A stretch of DNA of 64,000 bases from assembly GCF_047601505.1 (NCBI RefSeq), contig NZ_JASGJD010000001.1, positions 1,488,001 through 1,552,000 on the forward strand. Direction: 5' to 3'. A program made the position numbers and the translations under genes. This document shows, in pieces, positions 1-8,611 of this stretch; position 1 is the first letter of the stretch, and each line of letters opens with the position of its first letter. This DNA is from Cloacibacterium sp047601505. Its GTDB lineage: Bacteria; Bacteroidota; Bacteroidia; Flavobacteriales; Weeksellaceae. The notes below the pieces were generated by a model. That model was not told where the DNA came from. It did no database searches and worked only from the letters and a program-made list of their open reading frames with translations.

Positions 1-2
1 CG

Positions 3-521
3 GGAATTTTCCAAATGGATGTTACCAACGGGTCGCACGTTAATGCAACGATAGCCAACCAATTGGCGTTGTATGTTACAATGTACAGCCCTTTGCAAAT
101 GGCAGCTGACTTCCCAGAAAATTATGAAAAATTCTCAGATGCTTTCCAATTCATCAAAGATGTAGCAGTAGATTGGGATGACAGCAAGTATCTTGAAGCT
201 GAACCCGGGCAATATATTACTGTAGCCAGAAAAGCAAAAGGTACTGACAAATGGTTTGTAGGAAATGTTTCTGGTTACAAGCCTTTCAAATCAAAAATTT
301 CTTTTGATTTCTTGGATAAAGGCAAACAATACATTGCAACAATTTATTCTGATGCTAAAGATGCCGATTATCTTAAAAATACACAGGCTTACAACATCCG
401 AAAAGTGTTGGTAACCAGCAAATCAAAATTAGAGCAACTTTCTGTTCCAGGCGGCGGTTATGCCATCAGCATTGTTCCGGTAAAAGATAAAGCAGAAATT
501 AAAGATTTAAAATCATTGTAA
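3..521 (+). CDS. C-terminal part of a GH97 family alpha-glucosidase/alpha-galactosidase (SusB-like), cut by window start
   Basis: The reading frame is open from the window edge, so the protein begins upstream and only about 172 C-terminal residues are visible. The segment with ANQLALYVTMYSPLQMAADFPENY followed by a beta-rich tail (KWFVGNVSGY, then a C-terminal all-beta domain) is typical of the end of GH97 enzymes, which remove terminal sugars from alpha-glucans or alpha-galactosides in the periplasm. The next gene, also a glycoside hydrolase, starts 10 bp downstream, so the two are probably one transcript. The catalytic residues lie outside the window, so the retaining or inverting subtype cannot be judged. 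The family call is from recognition of the conserved C-terminus. Confidence 0.8.
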   Translation, partial: GIFQMDVTNGSHVNATIANQLALYVTMYSPLQMAADFPENYEKFSDAFQFIKDVAVDWDDSKYLEAEPGQYITVARKAKGTDKWFVGNVSGYKPFKSKISFDFLDKGKQYIATIYSDAKDADYLKNTQAYNIRKVLVTSKSKLEQLSVPGGGYAISIVPVKDKAEIKDLKSL

Positions 522-531
522 ACCTTTTATA

Positions 532-2559
532 ATGCGTAAAAACAAATGCTGTAAAATAGTTTTGATCGCCCTATTATGTGTGACGACATTCCATGCGCAG
601 CAGAAAAAATCACTCTGGACTATTGAGGCAACCAGCACCGACAACTATGTCGGTGCGCCCATAGCCAGCGGAAAAATAGGGATTCTTCCTTGGAAAGAGC
701 CGTTTTCTGTGCAGCACGTGATGCTGAATCACGTATTTGATATTGGTGATGCTGGCGTAAATCAGGCTTTGCAGGGTATCAATCCGTTTCATCTGGAAAT
801 GGTGGTGAATCAGCAGAAAGTCGACTCCAAATCCATTACCAATTGGAAACAGTCGATTGATATGAAAAAAGCCATTCACAGCACCTCTTTTACCATTCCG
901 GGTAAAGCGGAAATTAAATATCATATTGCAGCACTCAGGAATTTACCTTATTCCGGATTGATTGAAATTGAAGTCAAAGCTTTAGACAATATCAGCATTC
1001 AATGCCTTAACCAAATGAATATTCCTGGCGGCTATATCGATATTAAAAACCGTTTGGTAACAGCGAATGTTGGTCTGGATGGCGGTAAAGCAATGATTTT
1101 GGAAACCGAAGCGTCTTCTGTTAAAAAAGCCCATAATGTGGTAGCTTCGTCCGAATTTATTTTTGACAGAAATAAACTGACGGTCAGAAATGAAAATCAA
1201 CAGAAAAATATCCTTGAAGGTCAAATCAAGAAAGGGGAGACCATTAAGTTTTCTTTGGTAGGTTCAGTTTGTACAACACGGGATTTCAACGATCCGAAAA
1301 GTGAAGCCGAACGAGAAGTGATTTATGTTTCGTTTTTAGGAACAGACCGAATCCTGAATGAACATTATGCGCTTTGGGACAAGCTTTGGAAAGGTGATAT
1401 TGAGGTGGAAGGCGATGATGAAGCCCAATTGGTGGCAAGGTCAGCCTTGTTTAATCTCTATTCTAATGCCTTGGAAAATTCGAGGTTGAGCATTTCTCCA
1501 ATGGGATTGTCCGGAACTTTTTACAGCGGACATATCTTTTGGGATTCCGAAATCTGGATGTACCCGCCGATGCTTTTTATGAATCAGGGCATTGCCAAAT
1601 CTATGATTGATTACCGAACCGACCGTTTGCGAGCTGCAGAAAACCGCGCACTATCTTATGGTTACAAAGGCGCAATGTTTCCTTGGGAATCGGATGACAA
1701 AGGCGAAGAAGCAACGCCGATTAATGCGTTGACAGGACAGTTTGAACATCATATCACTGCCGATGTCGCTATTGCGTTCTGGAATTATTATCAGATGACG
1801 AAAGATAAAGATTGGTTGATGAAAGAAGGTTTTCCGGTGTTGCAGAAAATCGCTGAATTCTGGACGTCCAGAGCGGTAAAAAACTCTGACGGAACCTATT
1901 CTATCAATTATGTGATTGCGGCCGATGAATATGCAGAAGGCGTGGACGATAATGCTTTTACCAACGCAGTTGCCAAAAAAGCCATGGAATATGCTTCCCA
2001 AGCAGCTATTATTTGTGGTAAAAAAGCACCTGAAATTTGGAGGCAAATCAGTGAAAAGTTGGTCATTAACAAAATGTTGAACGGCATAACGTTGGAATAC
2101 AAAGGCTATAATGGACAAATGATAAAGCAAGCTGATGCGAATCTATTGGCTTATCCTTTAGGAATTATTAATGACGATGGCCAGATAAAAAAAGATTTAT
2201 CCTATTACTCTGGAAAAGTCGATGAAAACAATGGTCCGGCGATGACATTTTCGGTTTTTTCCGTTCAGTATGCCAGATTGGGAGATGCAGAAAAAGCATA
2301 TTTCTATTTCAAAAAAGCATACCAACCGAACCAAAGACCACCTTTTGGCGTGTTAGCGGAAACCACGACTAGTTCCAATCCTTACTTTATGACAGGTGCT
2401 GGCGGAATTTTACAAACATTCATCAATGGATTTGGTGGTCTAGAAATTACAGAAAATGGAATTATTCAACACAAAACGGCCCTTCCTAAACATTGGAAAA
2501 AGCTGATGATAAAAGGCGTTGGTAAAGATAGAAAAGATTTTATTTTAACTAGACAGTAA
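532..2559 (+). CDS. Secreted GH65-family (alpha/alpha)6-barrel glycoside hydrolase/phosphorylase-like protein
   Basis: 675 residues with an N-terminal signal peptide (basic start, hydrophobic IVLIALLCVTTF, cleavage near HAQ), so probably periplasmic. An N-terminal beta-sandwich is followed by a helical barrel. FWDSEIWMYPP around residues 336-346 matches the substrate-pocket motif of GH65 enzymes. The segment IAADEYAEGVDDNAFTNA contains Glu466, at the position of the family's general acid; the usual GPDE is replaced by AADE. Family members act on trehalose, maltose, kojibiose and related alpha-glucosides by hydrolysis or phosphorolysis. Export argues for hydrolysis, because periplasmic phosphate is scarce. 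It lies 10 bp after the GH97 gene, supporting a joint alpha-glucan role. Confidence 0.8.
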   Translation: MRKNKCCKIVLIALLCVTTFHAQQKKSLWTIEATSTDNYVGAPIASGKIGILPWKEPFSVQHVMLNHVFDIGDAGVNQALQGINPFHLEMVVNQQKVDSKSITNWKQSIDMKKAIHSTSFTIPGKAEIKYHIAALRNLPYSGLIEIEVKALDNISIQCLNQMNIPGGYIDIKNRLVTANVGLDGGKAMILETEASSVKKAHNVVASSEFIFDRNKLTVRNENQQKNILEGQIKKGETIKFSLVGSVCTTRDFNDPKSEAEREVIYVSFLGTDRILNEHYALWDKLWKGDIEVEGDDEAQLVARSALFNLYSNALENSRLSISPMGLSGTFYSGHIFWDSEIWMYPPMLFMNQGIAKSMIDYRTDRLRAAENRALSYGYKGAMFPWESDDKGEEATPINALTGQFEHHITADVAIAFWNYYQMTKDKDWLMKEGFPVLQKIAEFWTSRAVKNSDGTYSINYVIAADEYAEGVDDNAFTNAVAKKAMEYASQAAIICGKKAPEIWRQISEKLVINKMLNGITLEYKGYNGQMIKQADANLLAYPLGIINDDGQIKKDLSYYSGKVDENNGPAMTFSVFSVQYARLGDAEKAYFYFKKAYQPNQRPPFGVLAETTTSSNPYFMTGAGGILQTFINGFGGLEITENGIIQHKTALPKHWKKLMIKGVGKDRKDFILTRQ

Positions 2560-2963
2560 AGTTTGTTTGTAATCAGAAAGGTATTGATTTTTTGTATGTA
2601 TTATTCTCTATGTTATCATTGTTTTTTAGAGATTGTCTTAAAAGACAGTCTCTTTTTTAATTTAATTCTTTAGAAATTTTATTTTTTAATAAAGAATAAT
2701 AGTTTTTTCACAATGCCTCTTTAATTTTTTTAGGTAATGAACAATTGGAGGAGGATTCGTTTATGATTTTTAACTTCACTTTTACTTGAGAAAATTGAGT
2801 TCAATATAATAATATCTGGTCTTTCGGGTTTATGTTCAAGACTTCGAACTTTTTGATTCTGTGTTTTGTTATTGAATGAATTAGAGAGTATTAGTCAATT
2901 ATATATTTAGTTTTTGTGTTATATTAATTTCTTTTTAAGACAATTTTTTCAGGATAAAAAATT
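2560..2963. other. Intergenic region between sugar operon and mobile element
   Basis: 404 bp with no convincing gene. It holds the terminator of the GH97-GH65 operon near its start, then AT-rich DNA up to the rteC start. The left boundary of the inserted element should lie here or just upstream, but I see no attachment-site repeat that I can pair with another site in the window. Confidence 0.5.
2628..2658 (+). terminator. Rho-independent terminator of the GH97-GH65 operon
   Basis: A 12-bp stem (AGAGATTGTCTT with AAGACAGTCTCT, one G-T pair) closes a very short loop and is followed by six T residues. It lies 69 bp after the GH65 stop codon. Confidence 0.8.
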
Positions 2964-3252
2964 ATGAAACAAAATTTTTTAATGGAGCTTAAGAAAATTA
3001 ATGAACAACTTAATTTCATAGACCTTGAGATAGATGATGCTGTGCTAAAATGTGAAAAGTCTGTTGAGGTTATTATTACAACAATACAAAATGTAAAAAA
3101 GGAAATTTTGAGGACTGTTTTTAAATCTGTAAGTGAAGAAATTCATTTCTTTAAGGAAATAAAACCTCAGTTCACCTCTAAACGGATTTATTATAATTCA
3201 GTTTATAGGATAGAAACCAAAAAACCATCGGGTAGTACTAGAATATTAAATA

Positions 3253-4259
3253 AACCCGTTGTGCATTATGAATAAAAAGAATAAAGTTGTTCATTCGATT
3301 TAAAATCAGTAAATTGTTTTTACCACAAAACATTTACAATGAACAACTTGCAAGCAAATTACGAAAGAAACCAACGAAGTGGTTCGACGGAGTCAATTTT
3401 GGAAGTTTTAAGAAAAATATCCAGTGAAAATCTTCTATCTTATCAAAGACGAGTGCCAAAACTAAAAGATTTGGAATTGATTAGTCTCGTTCTAACTGCT
3501 GAATTTATGGGAATTGATAGTGAAAACCATCTTTTTCGCCATATCCCCGATACACTTGGGCAAAAAATAGATCGAAGTGTCTATAATCGACGGAAACGCA
3601 GATTAGCCAGTAAGATTAATGAAATAAGAATGAAACTGGCAAGAAGTTTTAACGAACATGAGAAGTTCTTTATCATTGATAGTATGCCTGTAGAAGTTTG
3701 CAAACTTTCCAGAAGTCACACCTCAAAAATTTGTAAAGATGCTTAATATTGTTATCCAAACAGAGGTTTTTGTGCCTCCCAACAAATGCATTTTTATGGT
3801 TACAAACTTCATGCGGTTTGTTCTATAAGTGGAATTTTCCAAAGTATCGATTTAAGTCCAGCCTCTGTTCACGACATTCACTATTTAAAAGATATTAAAG
3901 AACAATTGTCAGATTGTACATTACTTGGGGATAAAGGATATTTGTCATCTGAAATTCAAATTGATTTATTCAATTATGCAAATATAGAATTAGAAACGCC
4001 CAAAAGAGTGAATCAGAAAGATTACAGACCTCAATTTTATTTGTTCAAAAAACAGAGAAAGAGAATTGAGACACTGTTTTCGCAATTATGTGACCAATTT
4101 ATGATTAGACGTAATTATGCAAAGAGTTTTGAGGGATTTAAAACCAGAATATTAGCTAAAATAACAGCTTTAACCGTTGTGCAATTCATCAATAAAGTCT
4201 ATTTCAAGCGAAATATCAATAATTTAAAAGTCAATATTATCTAAAATGCACAACGGGTT
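3253..4259 (+). mobile_element. IS982-family insertion sequence inside rteC
   Basis: A 1007-bp element bounded by perfect 15-bp inverted repeats, AACCCGTTGTGCATT at 3253-3267 and its complement at 4245-4259. It carries one transposase gene. The size and repeat sequence fit the IS982 family. A possible target duplication is only approximate (TTAAATAA at left, TTAAAGAA at right, overlapping the repeat ends), so I do not claim one. Confidence 0.85.
3339..4244 (+). pseudogene. IS982-family DDE transposase with one internal stop
   Basis: Two open segments in the same frame are separated only by TAA at 3744-3746 plus 39 sense bases. The reading continues as IIDSMPVEVCKLSRSHTSKI, KDA, stop, YCYPNRGFCASQQMHFYGYK, which is continuous IS982 transposase sequence. 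DSMP supplies the first catalytic Asp. GDKGYLSS carries the second, and KRIETLFSQL the final Glu. A single base change of a Tyr codon would explain the stop. Without readthrough the protein ends after about 135 residues and lacks most of the catalytic core, so this copy is probably immobile on its own. Confidence 0.8.
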
Positions 4260-4933
4260 AAAGAAGTATTACAATAATGAACTTGAAAAACTCAAAAGAT
4301 ACTTTGATGATAACCTCGATTTCTATAAATATTACAGAACCAAAAGTACATATCTTGATTATAAATATTTCGTAAGAAGTTCTTTTGACATTAAACAGAG
4401 TCTGGATAATTTCTACTATGAAGCCGACCTTAACTTTACCGCCTCCCACGATTTTAAAATAGCGAAGATTTTAGCTCACGATCTGCTGCAGCTTTATTTG
4501 GAAGATTGTATAAAACTTTTGGATAGGAAAAGCAATAAATTGATTACCCAACGCAACCCCAACGCAAAATTGATATGGACAGGCTCAAAAATAGCGTTAA
4601 CAGAATTATTATATGCTCTTCAAACCGAAGGAGTTTTCAATAATGGCTCTGCAGACTTGAAAATGATAGCAGAATTTTTTGAGGATAATTTCAGTTTAGA
4701 TCTTGGGTAATATCGCCGTAACTTCCTTGAAATAAGGGCAAGAAAAGAAAATCGGACTAAGTTTCTAGACACACTGAAAACCAATCTTCTTAAAAGAATG
4801 GACGATACAGATGAATCTTTTTGATAAAAATTCATACCCAACACGACCTCCGTTGTGAATTAGAATCATTCAAAACGCACAATTTTGCCATAGAAGGTTG
4901 AAAGAATCCATCAACAAACAAAAAATTAAAATT

Positions 4934-5191
4934 ATGGCAGTCAGCATCATCACCAAAGAAGATCTTCATGAATTCAAAACCGAATTGCTGGAAGAAATTA
5001 AAAGTTTGTTTCATATCAAGACATCAGAGCAGAAATTATGGCTTCGTTCTTCAGAAGTCAAAGCACTCCTCAAGATTTCATCAGGAACTCTGCAAAACCT
5101 CCGTATAAATGGAACATTACGATACTCCAAAGTTGGTGGAACAATCTACTACAACTATCAGGATATAGAAAAGCTCTTCAACGAAAAATAA
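4934..5191 (+). CDS. Small helix-turn-helix (excisionase-like) protein of the conjugative element
   Basis: The ATG at 4934 gives an 85-residue protein beginning MAVSIITKEDLHEFKTELLE, the usual start of this family; an upstream in-frame ATG at 4898 would only add an unconserved leader. A short coiled-coil N-terminus is followed by a winged-helix DNA-binding domain (WLRSSEVKALLKISSGTLQN, then YSKVGGTIYYNYQDIEKL) of the MerR/Xis-like HTH_17 type. Such proteins accompany rteC and replication genes in Bacteroidota integrative elements and act as excision or transfer regulators. It appears intact, unlike its neighbours. Confidence 0.75.
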   Translation: MAVSIITKEDLHEFKTELLEEIKSLFHIKTSEQKLWLRSSEVKALLKISSGTLQNLRINGTLRYSKVGGTIYYNYQDIEKLFNEK

Positions 5192-5192
5192 T

Positions 5193-5280
5193 GTCATTGC
5201 GAGAAAGAGGAACGACGACGAAGCAATCTGTATAATTCCTAGGAACGAGGAATCTGTCACTCTGAGCCTGTCGATGAGTC
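5193..5280 (+). repeat. REP-like dispersed repeats (GTCATTGCGAG...CGAAGCAATCT type and GTCACTCTGAG type)
   Basis: 5193-5229 begins GTCATTGCGAG and ends CGAAGCAATCT, with complementary ATTGC/GCAAT ends. 5256-5280 is a second unit, GTCACTCTGAGCCTGTCGAT. Both kinds recur inside the next gene at 5773-5857 and 6073-6099. The sequences are richer in G+C than their surroundings, as expected of mobile palindromic repeats. Confidence 0.7.
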
Positions 5281-5388
5281 TATCAACCATTAACCGACAA
5301 CCATCAACTACTATGATACATCCGCCACCTCACAGGCTTCTACGACAAAATCCAACAGGATGAACGCCTGAACCCAACACATATCAGT

Positions 5389-6186
5389 TTGTATCTCGCA
5401 CTATTTCAGTTTTGGAATATCAACCATTTCCAAACCCCAATCAGTATTTCCCGAAACGAAATGATGAGGTTAAGCAAAATCTCAGCTTTGGGAACATACC
5501 ACAAATGTATCAAAGAACTGCAAAATTTTGGCTATATCGAATACATTCAGTCGTTTAATCCATATAAAGGCAGTTTGGTAAATCTCTACAACTTTGAAAA
5601 TTCAGATGTTCAGCATTTGAACAAGAAGTATAGCAAAAAACAAACAACCTCCGAACAAGTATTGAACCAGCACTATATCAAAAACGATACAAGTAATAGA
5701 CAAGCATTGATACCTTCTATAAACAATACAAACATAGTAAACAATAAAACTATTGTAACCCCACCCGAAACTGTCATTGCGAGAAATGAAGCAAAGCGAA
5801 ATGACGAAGCAATCTCAGATTCACACGCTGTCACGCTGAGCGGAGTCGAAGCGTCTCTATCAACTAACAACCATCAACCGACAACCAATTTCCATCCACC
5901 TCACATTTCCGAAATCCAAATGTATTTCGCAGAAAAAGAAGCATCACAGGAAGAAGCTGAAAAATTTTTCAATCACTACGAAAGCAATGGCTGGTTAGTC
6001 GGTGGAAAATCCAAAATGAAAAATTGGCAGGCAGCTGCAAGAAATTGGTTGCTGAATTCCAAAAAATTTAATGTCATTGCGAGCGAAGCGAAGCAATCTG
6101 CCATTCAGAACTCAACAAAAAATCTCACCACAACTAAATCCAATCTCAATGCAACTACCGAGAAAAGTTATCGAGAGCCGTTATGA
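5389..6186 (+). CDS. Replication-initiation-type DNA-binding protein of a mobile element, N-terminus damaged
   Basis: 265 residues from a TTG start. The N-terminal part (ISRNEMMRLSKISALGTYHKCIKELQ) is a winged-helix domain. The C-terminal motif NHYESNGWLVGGKSKMKNWQ is typical of phage or plasmid replication proteins that work with a DnaC-type helicase loader, which is the next gene. Homology-like sequence extends upstream (YIRHLTGFYDKIQQDERLNP, from 5317) but is blocked by TGA at 5314-5316. The ATG at 5313 is out of frame, which suggests a small deletion at the original start. The middle (about residues 129-160 and 228-237) is encoded by REP-like repeats that preserve the frame. It is probably weakly expressed or inactive. 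Confidence 0.55.
   Translation: MYLALFQFWNINHFQTPISISRNEMMRLSKISALGTYHKCIKELQNFGYIEYIQSFNPYKGSLVNLYNFENSDVQHLNKKYSKKQTTSEQVLNQHYIKNDTSNRQALIPSINNTNIVNNKTIVTPPETVIARNEAKRNDEAISDSHAVTLSGVEASLSTNNHQPTTNFHPPHISEIQMYFAEKEASQEEAEKFFNHYESNGWLVGGKSKMKNWQAAARNWLLNSKKFNVIASEAKQSAIQNSTKNLTTTKSNLNATTEKSYREPL
5773..5857 (+). repeat. REP-like repeat pair inside a coding frame
   Basis: 5773-5815 is a GTCATTGCGAG...CGAAGCAATCT unit and 5830-5857 a GTCACGCTGAGCGGAGTCGA unit. They encode VIARNEAKRNDEAIS and VTLSGVEAS within the replication-type protein, lie in its linker between the DNA-binding and C-terminal parts, and do not shift the frame. Confidence 0.75.
6073..6099 (+). repeat. REP-like repeat inside a coding frame, third copy
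   Basis: Begins GTCATTGCGAGCGAAGCGAA and ends GCAATCT, the most compact copy of the family in this window. It encodes VIASEAKQSA in the upstream gene. In another frame it gives a spurious leader (MSLRAKRSN) for the next gene, which is why the later ATG is preferred there. Confidence 0.75.
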
Positions 6187-6790
6187 TTACAACAAAATTA
6201 TTCCCTGGTTCCGAAGAAAAGCGTCAAAATTCATCGGCAAAGAATATATTATTTCAGAATCCGAAAAAGGAATTGTTTTCGCTCTTGTAGCGTGGATGCT
6301 AAAAGATGATTTAGTAGCAAAAGAAATGAATTTTGACCTCAACAAAGGGATTTTGTTGTCTGGACCAATTGGTTGTGGAAAAACAACATTATTCAAAATT
6401 TTGCGATATTGTGATTTCCTGGCATCAAAATATGGTATTGTTTCAACCCGTCATATTGTGTCAGAGTTTATGCAATCCGGTTATGAAATTTTAGAAAAAT
6501 ATTCCAACGGCAACTTTAGTCACGACATCAGAACCCCAAAAGCCTATTGTTTTGATGATCTTGGCACAGAAACCACTTCCAAATACTTTGGCAACGACTG
6601 TAACGTGATGGCGGAAATCCTTCTTACAAGATATGACCTTTTTGTAGAAAAAGGAATCATTACCCACCTCACCACCAATCTCTCCGCTACCGAAATCGAG
6701 TCCCAATATGGCAATCGTCTTCGTTCCAAGATGAGAGAAATGTTTAATCTTTTTGGATATGACGAAAATTCTGGAGATAAACGAAAATGA
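6149..6790 (+). CDS. DnaC/IstB-like AAA+ ATPase (helicase loader) of the mobile element
   Basis: Starting at ATG 6149 (MQLPRKVIESRYDYNK), which overlaps the preceding gene by 38 bp, the product has 213 residues. Walker A is GPIGCGKTT. Walker B is YCFDDLG. Sensor-1 region is ITHLTTNLSATEIESQYGNR, followed by an arginine-containing RLRSKMREMF. This order is that of DnaC-type helicase loaders. With the upstream replication-type protein it forms the replication module typical of integrative elements. The longer frame beginning at 6071 starts inside a REP-like repeat and is unlikely to be used. The gene seems intact. Confidence 0.75.
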   Translation: MQLPRKVIESRYDYNKIIPWFRRKASKFIGKEYIISESEKGIVFALVAWMLKDDLVAKEMNFDLNKGILLSGPIGCGKTTLFKILRYCDFLASKYGIVSTRHIVSEFMQSGYEILEKYSNGNFSHDIRTPKAYCFDDLGTETTSKYFGNDCNVMAEILLTRYDLFVEKGIITHLTTNLSATEIESQYGNRLRSKMREMFNLFGYDENSGDKRK

Positions 6791-7178
6791 ACGAGGCTGC
6801 TTCGGAGTTACAAGGAACTTTTAACGAGTTTATTCTATTTGCGATATACTACGAAATGTGTAATAAATCGCAAACAGTATATTTTTTTTGTCCCAATTAT
6901 GGTAAATTTTTGGGACAAACTTTTATTTGATGTAAGTGATATTAGAAGAGCTTTGATTTTGAAACATGGATAAAAGAATATTGAATAATTAAGAAATAAT
7001 GGAGTGAAATAAACAATCTACATATGGCTTTACAATATTATTTCGGCATTTTTTGGTGTTTAACTTGTTCAGATAACTAGAAATATTAAAGCTAAAATGA
7101 AATAATTTATAGAAAATCTAAAAAAATGTATAGAATTATTGAAAATAAAGAATATATTTGAATAGCTAAAAATATTTG
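6791..7178. other. Intergenic region with a perfect 10-bp stem-loop
   Basis: 388 bp without a gene. TTTGTCCCAA at 6887-6896 pairs perfectly with TTGGGACAAA at 6910-6919 around a 13-nt loop. It could be an operator, an element junction or a weak terminator (CTTTTATTTG follows). The base composition falls sharply after about 6940, marking the passage from the element backbone to the AT-rich cargo operon. Confidence 0.5.
7153..7160 (+). promoter_or_regulatory. -7 promoter box of the methyltransferase operon
   Basis: TATATTTG matches the Bacteroidota TAnnTTTG consensus and lies 19 bp before the ATG of the HTH gene that opens the operon. A TTG at 7139-7141 is closer than the usual -33 distance, so the upstream box is not assigned. 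Confidence 0.5.
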
Positions 7179-7400
7179 ATGACAAATTTGGGAAAAATTT
7201 TTAAAGAAAAACTAGTAAATAAATCTGCTATATCAAGAATAACTGGAATAAGTTCAGCAAGATTAAGTGAACTTAGTAGAAATGAAAATACTGTAATGAA
7301 AGCTAAGGAGTTATACCTGATTGCTTTAGCTCTGGAAATTTCGGTTGAAGAAATTGCAGAAAAACTATATGGCCATTTGAAACTTGAAAAAATAAAATGA
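7179..7400 (+). CDS. Small XRE-type HTH regulator, probable control protein of the operon
   Basis: 73 residues from ATG 7179; a TTG three bases earlier is less likely. The sequence AISRITGISSARLSELSRNE is a helix-turn-helix of the Cro/C1/XRE type, with a short helical tail. Its stop overlaps the methyltransferase start by 4 bp (ATGA), so the two are translationally coupled. Small HTH proteins in this position often act as C proteins that time methyltransferase and nuclease expression. That role is inferred from position. Confidence 0.7.
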   Translation: MTNLGKIFKEKLVNKSAISRITGISSARLSELSRNENTVMKAKELYLIALALEISVEEIAEKLYGHLKLEKIK

Positions 7401-8611
7401 GTAAACTAAATTTTATAGATCTGTTTGCGGGTGCATCCGGAATGTCTGAAGGCTTTATTAATGCAGGATTTAATCCTATTGCTCATATTGAAATGAATGA
7501 AGAAGCCTGCTTTACAATAAAAACAAGAGCAGCTTATCATTATCTCAAATCAAAGAAAAAATTAGATGTATATTATAGATATATAAAGAAGGAAATAAAC
7601 CGGGAAGAATTTTACAAAAATATACCGGATGAAATTTTAAATTCTGTTATAAATGTTGAAATAGACGATAATTCAATAAAAAGAATTTTCAAAAAGCTCA
7701 GCGAAGAAAGACAAAATATTGATTTAATAATTGGTGGTCCGCCTTGTCAGGCATATTCCCTGTTAGGAAGGCACCAGGATAATATAGAAAATGATCCGCG
7801 TAATAAATTATATATTCAATACGGGAGATTTCTAAAAGAATTTAGTCCTAAAGCATTCGTTTTTGAAAATGTTCCAGGAATTTTAAGTGCAAATAAAGGG
7901 CAGCATTTTAAAAACTTAAAAACATATTTCAGAAAGCTTGGTTATGAAGTGTATCACGCTACACTTGATGCATCAGATTATGGAGTTGTACAGGCTAGAA
8001 AGAGAATTATAATTATTGGATGGAAAAAAGAATCTGATTTTGGATTTCCCGATTTTGAAAAATCAGAAAAAAAATATACCGTAAATGAAGCATTTCAGGA
8101 TTTACCGAAATTAAAACCTGGCGAGGGGTATCAGTATATAAGTTACAAAGAAAAAAAAAATAAGTATCTTGAAAAATTTAATCTGCGAAACGGAATTGAT
8201 TTTGTCACCCAACATATTTCCCGACCTCACAACAAAAGGGATTTAGCTATTTACAAAACTGCTATTCACAAGTGGAATCACGAGCAGATAAGAATAAAAT
8301 ATCCGGACTTACCGGAGAAATTAAAAACACATAAAAATGAAGATTCATTTATTGATAGATTTAAAGTTGTCAATGGAACAGGAGTCTCACATACAGTTGT
8401 AGCGCACATAGCGAAAGACGGACATTATTACATACACCCTGATGAAGAGCAATGTCGTTCTATATCGGTGAGAGAAGCTGCCAGATTACAGTCTTTTCCT
8501 GATGATTTCTATTTCGAAGGTTCGCGTTCTGCCGCATTTAAACAGATAGGTAATGCCGTTCCACCGTTAATGGCATATGCTATTGCAAAAAAAATGAAAG
8601 ATCTATTATGA
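7397..8611 (+). CDS. dcm: DNA (cytosine-5-)-methyltransferase, Dcm-type
   Basis: 404 residues with all the main C5-methyltransferase motifs in order. Motif I is DLFAGASGMSEGF (residues 8-20). Motif IV is GGPPCQAYS with catalytic Cys117. Motif VI is ENV (157-159) and motif VIII is QARKR (199-203). Motifs IX-X appear as RLQSFPDDF and QIGNAVPP near the C-terminus. The target-recognition region lies between VIII and IX, and its specificity cannot be read from sequence. The long insert between motifs I and IV is larger than in minimal enzymes. It overlaps both neighbours by 4 bp. No conventional restriction endonuclease gene adjoins it; a Vsr-type nuclease lies four genes on. Confidence 0.93.
   Translation: MSKLNFIDLFAGASGMSEGFINAGFNPIAHIEMNEEACFTIKTRAAYHYLKSKKKLDVYYRYIKKEINREEFYKNIPDEILNSVINVEIDDNSIKRIFKKLSEERQNIDLIIGGPPCQAYSLLGRHQDNIENDPRNKLYIQYGRFLKEFSPKAFVFENVPGILSANKGQHFKNLKTYFRKLGYEVYHATLDASDYGVVQARKRIIIIGWKKESDFGFPDFEKSEKKYTVNEAFQDLPKLKPGEGYQYISYKEKKNKYLEKFNLRNGIDFVTQHISRPHNKRDLAIYKTAIHKWNHEQIRIKYPDLPEKLKTHKNEDSFIDRFKVVNGTGVSHTVVAHIAKDGHYYIHPDEEQCRSISVREAARLQSFPDDFYFEGSRSAAFKQIGNAVPPLMAYAIAKKMKDLL

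Larger units (their letters stand above)
2964..4824 (+). pseudogene. rteC: rteC, tetracycline-element excision regulator, split by an IS982-type insertion and carrying a late stop
   Basis: Two pieces read as one RteC protein. The N-terminal piece (2964-3252) has LEIDDAVLKCEKSVEVI and IHFFKEIKPQFTSKRIYYN. The C-terminal piece (from 4260) has NNELEKLKRYFDDNLDFYKYY and STYLDYKYFVRSS. RteC controls excision and transfer of CTnDOT-like conjugative transposons. The gap is filled exactly by an insertion sequence with 15-bp terminal repeats. A second lesion is an in-frame TAA at 4708-4710, after which the frame resumes with YRRNFLEIRARKENRTKFLDTL and ends at TGA 4822-4824. The gene cannot make full-length RteC. 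The identification rests on recognising the family sequence on both sides of the insertion. Confidence 0.85.

Noticed and set aside
3246..4265. 8-bp target duplication of the IS982-type element
   Set aside because: TTAAATAA and TTAAAGAA differ at one base and overlap the terminal repeats, so I do not claim it.
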